Notes: generated by a model not told the origin, from the sequence alone. Positions 44,020-54,425 are shown, numbered from the stretch's first letter. The stretch is 64,000 nucleotides of DNA from Shimia_B sp038525525 (GCA_038525525.1 JBCBHO010000002.1:620001-684000), one strand, 5' to 3'. Numbers and translations are program-made.

Positions 44020-44901
44020 ATGTCCGTACTCATCGACAAGCACACGAAGGTGATCTGCCAGGGGCTCACCGGCTCCCAGGGCACCTTCCACACCGAGCAG
44101 GCCATCGCCTATGGCACGCAAATGGTCGGTGGGGTGACCCCGGGCAAAGGCGGGATGGAGCATCTGGGCCTGCCGGTCTTCGACAGCGTCCACGAGGCCA
44201 AGCACGCCACGGAAGCCAATGCGAGCGTGATCTACGTGCCTCCGCCCTTCGCCGCGGACTCGATCCTCGAGGCGATCGACGCGGAGATGGAGCTCATCGT
44301 CTGCATCACCGAGGGCATCCCCGTCCTCGACATGATGCGCGTAAAGCGCGCGCTCATGGACAGCGCCTCGACGCTGGTGGGCCCGAATTGCCCAGGCGTC
44401 ATCACGCCCGATGCCTGCAAGATCGGGATCATGCCGGGCCATATCCACAAGCGCGGCTCCGTGGGCGTGGTCTCGCGCTCGGGCACGCTGACCTACGAGG
44501 CGGTGAAGCAGACGACCGACGTGGGTCTCGGGCAGAGCACCTGCGTGGGCATCGGCGGCGACCCGATCAAGGGGACCGAGCACATCGACGTCCTGGAATG
44601 GTTCCTCGCCGATGATGAGACGCAGTCGATCATCATGATCGGCGAGATCGGCGGCTCCGCCGAGGAGGAGGCAGCCCAATTCCTCAAGGACGAGGCCAAG
44701 CGCGGGCGCTCGAAGCCTACCGCTGGCTTCATCGCCGGCCGCACCGCGCCTCCGGGCCGCCGCATGGGCCATGCCGGTGCCATCGTCGCCGGCGGCAAGG
44801 GCGGCGCCGAGGACAAGATCGAAGCCATGCAATCCGCGGGCATCGTCGTCGCCGAAAGCCCTGCGGGCCTCGGCGAAGCCGTGCTCGAGGCGATCGGGTG
44901 A
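44020..44901 (+). CDS. sucD: Succinyl-CoA synthetase alpha subunit
   Basis: 293 residues. Starts MSVLIDKHTKVICQGLTGSQGTFHTEQAI, with the CoA-binding Rossmann domain (YVPPPFAADSILEAID, CITEGIPVLDM). The phosphorylated His is H251 in MGHAGAIVAGGKGGAEDK. It carries the active-site histidine of succinyl-CoA synthetase. Complete and normal in length. Confidence 0.98.
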   Translation: MSVLIDKHTKVICQGLTGSQGTFHTEQAIAYGTQMVGGVTPGKGGMEHLGLPVFDSVHEAKHATEANASVIYVPPPFAADSILEAIDAEMELIVCITEGIPVLDMMRVKRALMDSASTLVGPNCPGVITPDACKIGIMPGHIHKRGSVGVVSRSGTLTYEAVKQTTDVGLGQSTCVGIGGDPIKGTEHIDVLEWFLADDETQSIIMIGEIGGSAEEEAAQFLKDEAKRGRSKPTAGFIAGRTAPPGRRMGHAGAIVAGGKGGAEDKIEAMQSAGIVVAESPAGLGEAVLEAIG

Positions 44902-44949
44902 CCTGATGGTTGGCACCGGGATCAGAGCCGGTTTGACGCGGCTTTCCCG

Positions 44950-45016
44950 AAGCGCCTTCGAAGGCGCTTGCCAATGCGCGTGCAAGCGCGTTTTCCAAGG
45001 CGTTTCGAAACGCCTT
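44950..45016. repeat. TTCGAA-centred palindromes between sucD and sucA
   Basis: Two perfect 20-base palindromes lie in the 156-base gap before sucA: AAGCGCCTTCGAAGGCGCTT (44950-44969) and AAGGCGTTTCGAAACGCCTT (44997-45016), with GCGCGTGCAAGCGCG between them. An 18-base relative sits at 61236-61253 at the end of another gene. They can form strong hairpins in RNA and look like a dispersed REP-type family, possibly limiting sucA read-through or protecting sucCD mRNA. Confidence 0.65.
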
Positions 45017-45057
45017 TCCGCCAGCCGTGACATGCGACCTCGAACCGGAGAGATACG

Positions 45058-48018
45058 ATGACCGAACACTCCCCCAACGACCAGTTCCACGCCTCCTCCT
45101 TCATGCAGGGGCACAACGCGGCCTATCTCGAACAGCTTTACGCGCAATACGCCGCCGACCCCGCGGCGGTGGACGTGGCCTGGGCGGAGTTCTTCGCGGG
45201 CATGGGCGATGGCGAGCTCGATGTGAAGCGTGAAGCGGAGGGTCCTTCCTGGGCACGGCGCGACTGGCCACCGGTGCCCGACGACGATCTCACCGGCGCG
45301 CTCACCGGTGAATATCCCGCCTCCGCCGAAGGCTCCGCCGTGGCACGGAAGATCTCCGCGAAGGCCAAGGAGAGCAAGATCGAGGTCTCCGACGACCAGA
45401 TCAAGCGGGCCGTACTCGACAGCATGCGCGCGCTCATGATCATCCGCGCCTACCGCATCCGGGGGCACCTCGCCGCCGATCTCGATCCGCTGGGCATGCG
45501 CGCCGAGGAGCCCCATCCCGAGCTGGAGCCTGCCAATTATGGCTTCACCGACGCCGACATGGACCGGCCCATCTTCCTCGACAACGTGCTCGGTCTCATG
45601 ACCGCCTCCATGCGCCAGATCATGGAGATCGTGAAGCGCACCTACTGCGGCACCTTCGCGCTCCAGTACATGCACATCTCCAATCCCGAAGAGGCGCAGT
45701 GGCTCAAGGAGCGGATCGAGGGACTGGGCAAGGAGGTCCAGTTCACCCGCGAGGGCCGCAAGGCCATCCTGAACAAGATGGTCCAGGCCGAAGGCTTCGA
45801 GAAGTTCCTCCACGTCAAATACATGGGCACCAAGCGCTTCGGCCTCGACGGGGGCGAGGCGCTCATCCCCGCCATGGAGCAGGTGATCAAGCGCGGCGGC
45901 GCGCTTGGCGTTAAGGACATCGTCATCGGCATGCCCCACCGCGGGCGTCTCAACGTGCTCGCCAACGTCATGGGCAAGCCCTACCGCGCCATCTTCAACG
46001 AGTTCCAGGGCGGCTCCTTCAAGCCCGAGGATGTCGACGGTTCGGGCGACGTCAAATACCACCTCGGCGCGTCGTCGGACCGCGAGTTCGACGGCAACAC
46101 CGTCCACCTGTCGCTCACGGCGAACCCCTCGCACCTCGAGGCGGTGAACCCGGTCGTTCTCGGCAAGTCCCGCGCCAAGCAGGATCAGAATCAAGACACG
46201 ACGCGCAACTCCTGCCTGCCGGTCCTGCTGCACGGCGACGCGGCCTTCGCGGGCCAGGGCGTCGTGGCCGAGTGCTTCCAGATGGGCGGCATCAAGGGTC
46301 ACCGCACGGGCGGCACGATGCACATCGTCGTCAACAACCAAATCGGCTTCACGACCGCACCGCATTTCTCGCGGTCTTCGCCCTACTGCACCGACATCGC
46401 GCTCATGGTGGAGGCCCCGATCTTCCACGTGAATGGCGACGACCCCGAGGCCGTGACCCACGCCGCCAAGGTGGCGACCGAGTTTCGGCAGAAATTCCAC
46501 AAGGACGTCGTCATCGACATCATCTGCTACCGCCGCTTCGGCCACAACGAGGGGGATGAGCCGATGTTCACCAACCCCCTCATGTACAAGAAGATCAAGC
46601 AGCAGAAGACGACCCTCACCCTCTACACCGAGCGCCTCGTGCGCGACGGGCTCATCCCCGAGGGCGAGATCGAGGACATGAAGACCGCCTTCCAGGCCGA
46701 GCTCAACGAGGAGTTCGAATCCGGCAAGGACTACAAGCCCAACAAGGCCGACTGGCTCGACGGGCGCTGGTCACACATCGACCGTCAGAAGCAGGGCAAG
46801 TACCAGCGCGGCAAGACCGCCATCAAGGAAGCGACCTTCGACGAGGTCGCGGGGGCGCTCACGCGCCTGCCCGAGGGCTTCACCGTCCACAAGACCGTGC
46901 AGCGGATGCTCGACACCAAGGCCAAGATCCTCGAGGCCGGTGAGGGGATCGACTGGGCCACGGGCGAGGCGCTCGCCTTCGGCTCGCTCATGACCGAAGG
47001 CTTCCCGGTTCGCCTCGCGGGCCAGGACAGCACCCGCGGGACCTTCTCGCAGCGCCATTCCGGCCTCGTGAACCAGGACACCGAGGAGCGCTATTACCCG
47101 CTCGCCCACATCCGAGAGGGCCAGGCGCATTACGAGGTCATCGACTCGATGCTCTCAGAATACGCGGTTCTGGGCTTCGAATACGGCTACTCCCTCGCCG
47201 AACCCAACGCGCTCGCGCTCTGGGAGGCGCAGTTCGGCGATTTCGCCAATGGCGCCCAGATCATGTTCGACCAGTTCATCTCCTCGGGTGAGTCGAAATG
47301 GCTGCGCATGTCCGGGCTCGTCTGCCTCCTGCCCCATGGCTACGAGGGCCAGGGCCCGGAGCACTCCTCCGCCCGTCTCGAGCGCTTCCTGCAGATGTGC
47401 GGCCAGGACAACATGATCGTGGCCAATTGCACGACGCCCGCGAACTACTTCCACATCCTGCGGCGACAGCTGCACCGCGATTTCCGCAAGCCGCTCATCC
47501 TGATGACGCCGAAATCGCTGCTGCGTCACAAGCTTGCCGTGTCGAAGAAGGAAGACTTCATCGAAGGCTCCTCTTTCCACCGCGTCCTCTGGGACGATGC
47601 GCAGTACGGCCACAGCGACACCAAGCTCGTGGCCGATGACAAGATCAAGCGCGTGGTGATGTGCTCGGGCAAGGTCTACTACGACCTCCTCGAAGAGCGC
47701 GATGCCCGCGGCATCGATGACATCTACCTGATGCGCTTCGAGCAGTTCTATCCGTTCCCGGCGCAGTCCGTGGTCAAGGAGCTCGAGCGCTTCAAGTCGG
47801 CCGAGATGATCTGGTGCCAGGAAGAGCCCAAGAACCAGGGCGGCTACAGCTTCATCGACCCCAATCTCGAATGGGTGCTCGGGCGCATCAAGGCCAAGCA
47901 TCCCCGCGTGCGCTATGTCGGGCGCGCCACCTCGGCGTCGCCTGCCACCGGCCTCGCCTCCACCCACAAGAAACAGCAAGCCGACCTCGTCGACGAAGCT
48001 CTGACCCTCAAGGACTAG
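45058..48018 (+). CDS. sucA: 2-oxoglutarate dehydrogenase E1 component
   Basis: 986 residues, normal for E1o. N-terminal helix FMQGHNAAYLEQLYAQYAADPAAVD, thiamine-diphosphate region with GMPHRGRLNVLANVMGKP, LLHGDAAFAGQGVVAECFQ and the GDG-like metal segment, and the transketolase-like C-terminal half with GQDSTRGTFSQRHSG and LPHGYEGQGPEHSSARLERFLQ. It decarboxylates 2-oxoglutarate and transfers succinyl to SucB. A long open frame on the opposite strand is an artefact of codon usage. Confidence 0.98.
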   Translation: MTEHSPNDQFHASSFMQGHNAAYLEQLYAQYAADPAAVDVAWAEFFAGMGDGELDVKREAEGPSWARRDWPPVPDDDLTGALTGEYPASAEGSAVARKISAKAKESKIEVSDDQIKRAVLDSMRALMIIRAYRIRGHLAADLDPLGMRAEEPHPELEPANYGFTDADMDRPIFLDNVLGLMTASMRQIMEIVKRTYCGTFALQYMHISNPEEAQWLKERIEGLGKEVQFTREGRKAILNKMVQAEGFEKFLHVKYMGTKRFGLDGGEALIPAMEQVIKRGGALGVKDIVIGMPHRGRLNVLANVMGKPYRAIFNEFQGGSFKPEDVDGSGDVKYHLGASSDREFDGNTVHLSLTANPSHLEAVNPVVLGKSRAKQDQNQDTTRNSCLPVLLHGDAAFAGQGVVAECFQMGGIKGHRTGGTMHIVVNNQIGFTTAPHFSRSSPYCTDIALMVEAPIFHVNGDDPEAVTHAAKVATEFRQKFHKDVVIDIICYRRFGHNEGDEPMFTNPLMYKKIKQQKTTLTLYTERLVRDGLIPEGEIEDMKTAFQAELNEEFESGKDYKPNKADWLDGRWSHIDRQKQGKYQRGKTAIKEATFDEVAGALTRLPEGFTVHKTVQRMLDTKAKILEAGEGIDWATGEALAFGSLMTEGFPVRLAGQDSTRGTFSQRHSGLVNQDTEERYYPLAHIREGQAHYEVIDSMLSEYAVLGFEYGYSLAEPNALALWEAQFGDFANGAQIMFDQFISSGESKWLRMSGLVCLLPHGYEGQGPEHSSARLERFLQMCGQDNMIVANCTTPANYFHILRRQLHRDFRKPLILMTPKSLLRHKLAVSKKEDFIEGSSFHRVLWDDAQYGHSDTKLVADDKIKRVVMCSGKVYYDLLEERDARGIDDIYLMRFEQFYPFPAQSVVKELERFKSAEMIWCQEEPKNQGGYSFIDPNLEWVLGRIKAKHPRVRYVGRATSASPATGLASTHKKQQADLVDEALTLKD

Positions 48019-48025
48019 AGAAGCC

Positions 48026-49573
48026 ATGTCTACCGAAGTTCGAGTGCCCACCCTGGGCGAAAGCGTCACCGAAGCCACCGTCGCCACGTGGTTCAAGAAG
48101 CCGGGCGATGCCGTCGCCGTGGACGAAATGCTCTGCGAGCTCGAAACCGACAAGGTGACGGTGGAAGTGCCCTCACCCGCGGCGGGCACGCTGGGGGAGA
48201 TCGTGGCCGGAGAGGGCGAGACGGTGGGCGTCGACGCGCTCCTCGCTCAGATCTCCGATGGCGGCGAGGCCGCGCCTTCCAAGGGGGCACCAAAGGCCGA
48301 CGCCGCCCCGAAGGCCCAGGCCGGCAGCTCCAGCGGCGGCGGCGCAACGATCGACATCATGGTGCCCACTCTGGGCGAGAGCGTCACCGAAGCCACCGTG
48401 AGCACCTGGTACAAGAAGCCGGGCGATGCCGTGGAAGCCGACGAAATGCTCCTCGAGCTCGAGACCGACAAAGTGAGCGTCGAAGTGCCCGCACCCGCCT
48501 CTGGCGTGCTGGGCGAAATCCTCGCCGAGGAAGGCGCGACGGTGCAGGCGGATGCCAAGCTGGGGACCATGTCCTCGGGCGACGGCGCAGGCGCCGCTGC
48601 CTCGAGCAGCGCGGTGGCTCCCGCAAAACCCGCGGCGCAAGCGCCCGCACCGGCAGCCGCCAACGGCGCCGGTCGCACGGATGTCGAACACGCGCCCTCC
48701 GCGCAGAAGATGATGGCCGAGAAGGGCCTCTCCGCCTCCGACGTCACGGGGACGGGCCGCGACGGGCGCATCATGAAAGAGGACGTCATGCGCGCCGAGG
48801 CACGGCCCGCCGCCAAGGCCGAGGCCCCTGCGCCCGCGCCCATGCCGCGCGCGCCCGTGCCGGCGGATGACGCCGCCCGCGAAGAGCGCGTCAAGATGAC
48901 GAAGCTCCGCCAGACCATCGCCAAGCGTCTGAAGGACAGCCAGAACACCGCCGCCATGCTCACCACCTACAACGAGGTGGACATGACGGAGACGATGGCG
49001 CTTCGGAAGGAGTACAAGGACCTCTTCGAGAAGAAGCACGGCGTCCGCCTCGGCTTCATGTCCTTCTTTACGAAGGCCTGCTGCCACGCGCTCAAAGAGG
49101 TGCCCGAGGTCAACGCGGAGATCGACGGGACGGATATCCTCTACAAGAACTTCGTCCACATGGGCATCGCCGCGGGCACGCCCCAGGGCCTCGTCGTGCC
49201 CGTGATCCGGGACGCGGACTCCATGAGCTTCGCCCAGATCGAGAAGGCCATCGCCGAGAAAGGCGCCCGCGCCCGCGACGGCAAGCTCTCAATGGCCGAG
49301 ATGCAGGGCGGCACGTTCACGATCTCCAATGGCGGCGTCTACGGCTCGCTCATGTCCTCGCCGATCCTCAACCCGCCGCAATCCGGCATCCTCGGGATGC
49401 ACAAGATCCAGGACCGCGTGATGGTCATCAATGGTGAGATGAAGATCCGCCCGATGATGTACCTCGCGCTCAGCTACGACCACCGCATCGTCGACGGCAA
49501 AGGCGCCGTGACGTTCCTCGTCCGCGTGAAAGAGGCGCTCGAGGACCCGCGGCGGCTGCTTATGGATCTTTGA
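48026..49573 (+). CDS. sucB: 2-oxoglutarate dehydrogenase E2 component with two lipoyl domains
   Basis: 515 residues, longer than the about 400 of enteric SucB because it has two lipoyl domains. Lipoyl-lysines are K43 and K149, each in ETDKV(T/S)VEVP. Ala/Pro-rich linkers separate them from the peripheral-subunit-binding domain (EHAPSAQKMMAEKGLSASDVTGTGRDGRI, about residues 215-255). The catalytic domain ends with the succinyltransferase motif SYDHRIVDGKGAV (H486, D490). It forms the core of the complex. 7 bases after sucA. Confidence 0.97.
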   Translation: MSTEVRVPTLGESVTEATVATWFKKPGDAVAVDEMLCELETDKVTVEVPSPAAGTLGEIVAGEGETVGVDALLAQISDGGEAAPSKGAPKADAAPKAQAGSSSGGGATIDIMVPTLGESVTEATVSTWYKKPGDAVEADEMLLELETDKVSVEVPAPASGVLGEILAEEGATVQADAKLGTMSSGDGAGAAASSSAVAPAKPAAQAPAPAAANGAGRTDVEHAPSAQKMMAEKGLSASDVTGTGRDGRIMKEDVMRAEARPAAKAEAPAPAPMPRAPVPADDAAREERVKMTKLRQTIAKRLKDSQNTAAMLTTYNEVDMTETMALRKEYKDLFEKKHGVRLGFMSFFTKACCHALKEVPEVNAEIDGTDILYKNFVHMGIAAGTPQGLVVPVIRDADSMSFAQIEKAIAEKGARARDGKLSMAEMQGGTFTISNGGVYGSLMSSPILNPPQSGILGMHKIQDRVMVINGEMKIRPMMYLALSYDHRIVDGKGAVTFLVRVKEALEDPRRLLMDL

Positions 49574-49601
49574 TTGGTGAGGTGAAACTCACCCTACGAC
49601 C

Positions 49602-49637
49602 CCCACCCTATGCCCTTAGGGTGGGCTTCAGCCCACC
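49602..49637. repeat. REP-like hairpin downstream of sucB
   Basis: Two overlapping hairpins: CCCACCCTA (49602-49610) with TAGGGTGGG (49617-49625), and GGTGGGCT (49620-49627) with AGCCCACC (49630-49637). They share bases and so are mutually exclusive. The GTGGGCTTCAGCCCAC core is a repeat I recall from many proteobacterial intergenic regions. It probably stabilises or terminates the sucB end of the transcript. Confidence 0.65.
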
Positions 49638-49649
49638 GAGCACGACGCT

Positions 49650-50180
49650 ATGTTCTCCACCGCCATCACCGCCCGCCGCGCCTTCAGGCTGCCTGGCTAC
49701 ACGACCCTCGCCGAGGCGGGGTTTGATGGAGATTACGTCTCCCCGATCCAGCTCACCTCCGGCAATCCAGAGGGCCCCATGCTCATGTCGAAGGACTGGC
49801 TCGACGCGCCTTCGGCCATGGCCAACCACGCCAAGCTCTCCCGCACGGGATACCTGCCGCACATCCCCTTCAACCGGGTCATCGACAAGGCGCTCGCGCT
49901 CATCGGGCTGAAGCGGTCAGATATCTACATCGCCCCCATCTTCTGCCTCCTGCCGCCGCGGCGCTCGCATCCGCTGCCCGCGGCCGATGCGCGGGCGAGC
50001 TTCGAGGCCGTGACGCGCCTCGAGCTCAACGGCCGCCGCCCCGTGGCCGCGGGCAATGACAGCGCACGCGTGCTTCGCCATTTCGACGTGCCGCACATCG
50101 CCACATGCCACCCCTCAGCACGCGGCCTATCTTTCGAGGCCCGGGCCGAGCGCATCGCGGAGGCCCTGAGCGCAGCATGA
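49650..50180 (+). CDS. Conserved protein, possible uracil-DNA-glycosylase-like fold
   Basis: 176 residues, ATG 49650, 76 bases after sucB. No signal peptide or membrane segment. SGNPEGPMLMSKDWLDAP, a loop of conserved aromatics, IYIAPIFCLLPPRRSHPLPAADARASFE and the later HIATCHPSARG segment remind me of uracil-DNA-glycosylase-like proteins (a Gly-rich loop, then an N-R-P type segment and a final HPS), but the match is weak. Treat as unassigned. It starts a run of small genes lying between sucB and lpd. Confidence 0.6.
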   Translation: MFSTAITARRAFRLPGYTTLAEAGFDGDYVSPIQLTSGNPEGPMLMSKDWLDAPSAMANHAKLSRTGYLPHIPFNRVIDKALALIGLKRSDIYIAPIFCLLPPRRSHPLPAADARASFEAVTRLELNGRRPVAAGNDSARVLRHFDVPHIATCHPSARGLSFEARAERIAEALSAA

Positions 50181-50189
50181 AGGCAAGGC

Positions 50190-50651
50190 ATGACACCCAG
50201 CCTCTCGGAAGCACAATCGCGGGCCACGGAGATGGGCCTGACGGCGGCCAAGGCGGAAGTCGCGGAGGCCATGCGGGCCGATCCCGCCCGGCTCGTGCAG
50301 GCGCTCTTTCTGCTGCCGCTCGCCTCCGCCGCGCTCGCGGCGGTGACGGTTTCGTTCTGGGCTCTCCTCCTCGCCCTCCCGCTGGCAGCCGCATGTGCCG
50401 AGCGCGCGCTGCCCATGCGCAGCTATTTCATCGCCTTCTCGCAGCGCTACGGCTTCCCGCGCAACCTGCCCGCCTTCGCGCGCTGGGCCGCGCTTTACTC
50501 GGGCGTCATGCTCGTGATGATCGTGCTGCCTCCCGCGCTTCCAGCCATGGCCCGGTGGGGCATCTGGGTCGCGCTGGCGGCTGGATCGCTGGCCTTTCCC
50601 CTCGCCAAGGCCACGCTCAGGGCCCGGCAGGTCTGGCGCAACGATCCCTGA
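50190..50651 (+). CDS. Small membrane protein
   Basis: 153 residues with a cytosolic N-terminal helix (SLSEAQSRATEMGLTAAKAEVAEAMRAD) and four hydrophobic segments (LLPLASAALAAVTVSFWALLLALPLAAA and two later pairs). No family recognised. It lies 9 bases after the preceding gene and looks co-transcribed with it. Confidence 0.65.
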   Translation: MTPSLSEAQSRATEMGLTAAKAEVAEAMRADPARLVQALFLLPLASAALAAVTVSFWALLLALPLAAACAERALPMRSYFIAFSQRYGFPRNLPAFARWAALYSGVMLVMIVLPPALPAMARWGIWVALAAGSLAFPLAKATLRARQVWRNDP

Positions 50652-50695
50652 GGTCCATGCGTTGGGAGGGTCCACACGAACTGGAGCCCGACCCC

Positions 50696-51091
50696 ATGAC
50701 CGACACATTGCCGACCCACGTGAAAGCCGACGCCCCGACCGCGAAAGAATGGCATGACCCCGCGCGCGGCGACGTGCGCTTCTTCACCGTCATCGACGCC
50801 GATTACGGCCCCACCGAAGCCGTCGTGCAGGGCGTGGCCCACATCGAGCCCGGCGACGAGGAAAAGCCCCATCACCACGAGATCGCCGAGACGATCTTTG
50901 TCCTCGACGGCGCGGGCACGGCGCAGGTGGGCGACAAGATGCTGATGCTCTCGAAGGGCGACACCGGCTTTGTCCCAGCGGGCGTGACCCACGGCTGGAA
51001 GGCCGCCAGCGACGCCCCGCTCCGCTTTCTCTTCACCTTCCCGGCCGACCGCTTCGAAGAGGTGGCCTATCACTTCAGAGAGGCCGCATGA
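50696..51091 (+). CDS. Cupin domain protein
   Basis: 131 residues from ATG 50696. Single cupin barrel: motif 1 HIEPGDEEKPHHHEIAETIFVLDGAG with three clustered His and a Glu for metal, motif 2 GDTGFVPAGVTHGW with the fourth ligand His. Small cytosolic cupins like this include isomerases, dioxygenases and sensors; no specific reaction can be given. The stop overlaps the MAPEG gene (ATGA). Confidence 0.83.
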   Translation: MTDTLPTHVKADAPTAKEWHDPARGDVRFFTVIDADYGPTEAVVQGVAHIEPGDEEKPHHHEIAETIFVLDGAGTAQVGDKMLMLSKGDTGFVPAGVTHGWKAASDAPLRFLFTFPADRFEEVAYHFREAA

Positions 51092-51498
51092 CTCCGGAAC
51101 TGACAGCGCTCGTCCTCGCCGCGCTCCTGCAGGTGGCGCAATTCGCGCTCATGAGCGTGGCCGCCAACCGGGACCTCGGCCCGGGCAAGACGATGTCGCC
51201 GCGGGACGCCTCCCGCCTCGGCGGATCGCTGGAGACCCAGCTGTCGGACAAGCCCGCCCGGCTCTTCCGGGCGTTCAACAACCACTTCGAGGGGCTGATC
51301 CTCTTTTCGATCGCCTGCGTGGTGATCCATGTCTCGGGGCAGAGCGGCGGCTTCACCGCCGTCTGCGCCTACGCCTATCTCGCGGCCCGCGTGGCCTATA
51401 TCCCCGCCTACTATTTCGGCCTGGCCCCCTGGCGGTCGATCATCTGGTTCGCCGGGTTCACGGCCACCGTGCTCATGCTACTCTCGGCGCTGATATGA
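51088..51498 (+). CDS. MAPEG family membrane protein
   Basis: 136 residues with four transmembrane helices. The family pattern is seen in ARLFRAFNNHFEGLILFSIACVVIHVSG and YLAARVAYIPAYYFGLAPWRSIIWFAG. MAPEG proteins are membrane glutathione transferases or eicosanoid-type enzymes; bacterial members are poorly characterised. Coupled to the cupin gene and followed 117 bases later by lpd. Confidence 0.82.
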   Translation: MTPELTALVLAALLQVAQFALMSVAANRDLGPGKTMSPRDASRLGGSLETQLSDKPARLFRAFNNHFEGLILFSIACVVIHVSGQSGGFTAVCAYAYLAARVAYIPAYYFGLAPWRSIIWFAGFTATVLMLLSALI

Positions 51499-51615
51499 GC
51501 GCTCTTTCCCGCAAAACGGCCAAACGCCCGGTGCTAGAGATGCGTACGCGACTTGTACGCTCCTTATATCGCGATTTCGGCCTGTCTGACCGCCCTCAAC
51601 CGCAAGAGGTTTCCC

Positions 51616-53004
<1,389 letters not shown>

Positions 53005-53017
53005 TCCGTCCCGGCCG

Positions 53018-53043
53018 CCACGAATTTCCGAAGAAATTCGTGG
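53018..53043. terminator. Bidirectional hairpin between lpd and a convergent GntR gene
   Basis: Perfect 11-bp stem CCACGAATTTC / GAAATTCGTGG with a CGAA loop, located between the lpd stop (53004) and the GntR stop (53050). No T run on either side, so termination would need Rho or be partial, but the placement between convergent genes is typical. Confidence 0.75.
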
Positions 53044-53049
53044 CAGCCC

Positions 53050-53700
53050 TCAGGTGGCCAACATCCGGAGGCCCTGGGTGACATCGGTGCGGACGGCGAG
53101 GCGCAGACCCGGCTCATCCCCGGCCTTGAGCGCGGCGAGGATGATGCGGTGCTGTACCGGGCCTTCGGTCCGCTTCAGCTTTCCGTAGAGCGCGCGCATC
53201 GTGGGCCCGAGCTGGAGCCAGACCGTCTCAGCCATGGCCAGCATCGCGGGAGCCTGCGCGCGCAGGTAGAGCGTCCGGTGAAACTCGAGATTGGTGCGGA
53301 TGTAGCCCACCGCGTCCTTGCGGGCGATGGCCTGCCCCACGGAGGCGTTGATCGTCTGCAGCCGCTCCACCAGCGCGAGATGCGCCCGCGGCAGGGCCCG
53401 GCTCGACAGTTCCGTCTCGATGAGGGCGCGCAGCGACGCGAGCTCCTCAATCCGCTCGTTCGAGAGCTCCGGCGTCGATACGCGACCGGAAGCCGAGAGC
53501 ACCAGAGCGCCCTCCGCCGTCAGCCGCCGCAGCGCCTCGCGCGCGGGTGTCATCGAGACGTCGAATTCCTTCGCGATCCCGCGCAAGGTCAGCGCCTCTC
53601 CCGGGGCCAGTTCGCCGTGCATGATCCGCGTCCGAAGCGCGCGGTAGACCTTGTCGTGGGCGGCCGTGCCCGGCAGCTCGGGGCGAGGTGAGATCAACAT
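53050..53700 (-). CDS. GntR family transcriptional regulator (FCD subfamily)
   Basis: 216 residues from ATG 53700 (MLISPRPELPGTAAHDKVY); the frame continues upstream across the antisense of the next gene and is trimmed. Winged helix: LTLRGIAKEFDVSMTPAREALRRLTAEGAL. The FCD ligand domain includes ELASLRALIETELSSRAL and NLEFHRTLYLRA with its metal-ligand residues. Standing alone between lpd and a metallopeptidase gene; the target genes are not evident. A link to the paired palindromes of the TCA genes is possible but unproven. Confidence 0.83.
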   Translation of the reverse strand: MLISPRPELPGTAAHDKVYRALRTRIMHGELAPGEALTLRGIAKEFDVSMTPAREALRRLTAEGALVLSASGRVSTPELSNERIEELASLRALIETELSSRALPRAHLALVERLQTINASVGQAIARKDAVGYIRTNLEFHRTLYLRAQAPAMLAMAETVWLQLGPTMRALYGKLKRTEGPVQHRIILAALKAGDEPGLRLAVRTDVTQGLRMLAT

Positions 53701-53729
53701 GGGCCGTATCAAGCGCAGATCGGTCCGCG

Positions 53730-54425
53730 TCAGTCCAGCACGATCCTCTGCAGCGCCCCGCCATGGCGTTTCAGCCAGCTCTTGTGGAGAGCGTAGTCGG
53801 GCATGAGCCGCGCCACCGTGCCCCAGAACGCGGGCGAATGGTTCATCTCCCTGAGGTGGGAGACCTCGTGCGCTGCCACGTAATCGAGCACCTCGGGCGG
53901 CGCCATGGCCAGCCGCCAGGAATACATGAGCGCCCCCGCGGCGGAGCAGGAGCCCCACCGCGAGCGGGTATCGCGCAACGTCAGCCGGGTGTAACGGACG
54001 CCCAGCGCGGCGGCGTATCGGTCCGATGCCTCGGCAAGCCGCGCCCGGGCCTCGAGCTTCAGGTAGGCTGCCACGGCCCGCCCCGGGGCCTCCGCGGCCC
54101 GCTGGGGAACGACCAGCGCATCATCCTCGACCCGGGGCGCCCGCGTCGCGGCGGCCTCCACGCGCCGGGCCCGCCCGAAGACAGGCACCTCGTCACCCAG
54201 CGCCAGCGGGCCTTGCTCACCCGCCTCGCCCACATGACGCAGGAGCCAGCCGCGCTTCTGACGCGCGAAATCGAGCGCCTCGCCCGCGTCGACGCCCCGG
54301 GGGACGGTCAACGTCACGCGCCCGTCCCGCGCGCCCACGCGCAGCGTGAGCCGGCGCGCCCGGGCATGGCGCCTGATCTCCACCTCGATGGGAGGCTCAC
54401 CGTCAAGAATATGCCGCTCGCTCAT
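53730..54425 (-). CDS. YgjP-like zinc metallopeptidase (DUF45, M48-related)
   Basis: 231 residues. Zinc site HEVSH at 186-190 in YVAAHEVSHLREMNHSPAFW, with the family WGSCS motif at 157-161 (SRWGSC). The N-terminal half is the DUF45 strand region (RRLTLRVGARDGRVTLTVPRGV). Proteins of this family are soluble and found next to many different genes. The actual substrate is unknown. It is separated from the GntR gene by 29 bases on the same strand. Confidence 0.85.
   Translation of the reverse strand: MSERHILDGEPPIEVEIRRHARARRLTLRVGARDGRVTLTVPRGVDAGEALDFARQKRGWLLRHVGEAGEQGPLALGDEVPVFGRARRVEAAATRAPRVEDDALVVPQRAAEAPGRAVAAYLKLEARARLAEASDRYAAALGVRYTRLTLRDTRSRWGSCSAAGALMYSWRLAMAPPEVLDYVAAHEVSHLREMNHSPAFWGTVARLMPDYALHKSWLKRHGGALQRIVLD

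Noticed and set aside
43663..46545. 960-codon open frame on the minus strand opposite sucD and sucA
   Set aside because: Lies antisense to two well-identified TCA genes, has a His/Val/Asp-rich repeated composition typical of the mirror of GC-rich codons, and has no ribosome binding site or domain.
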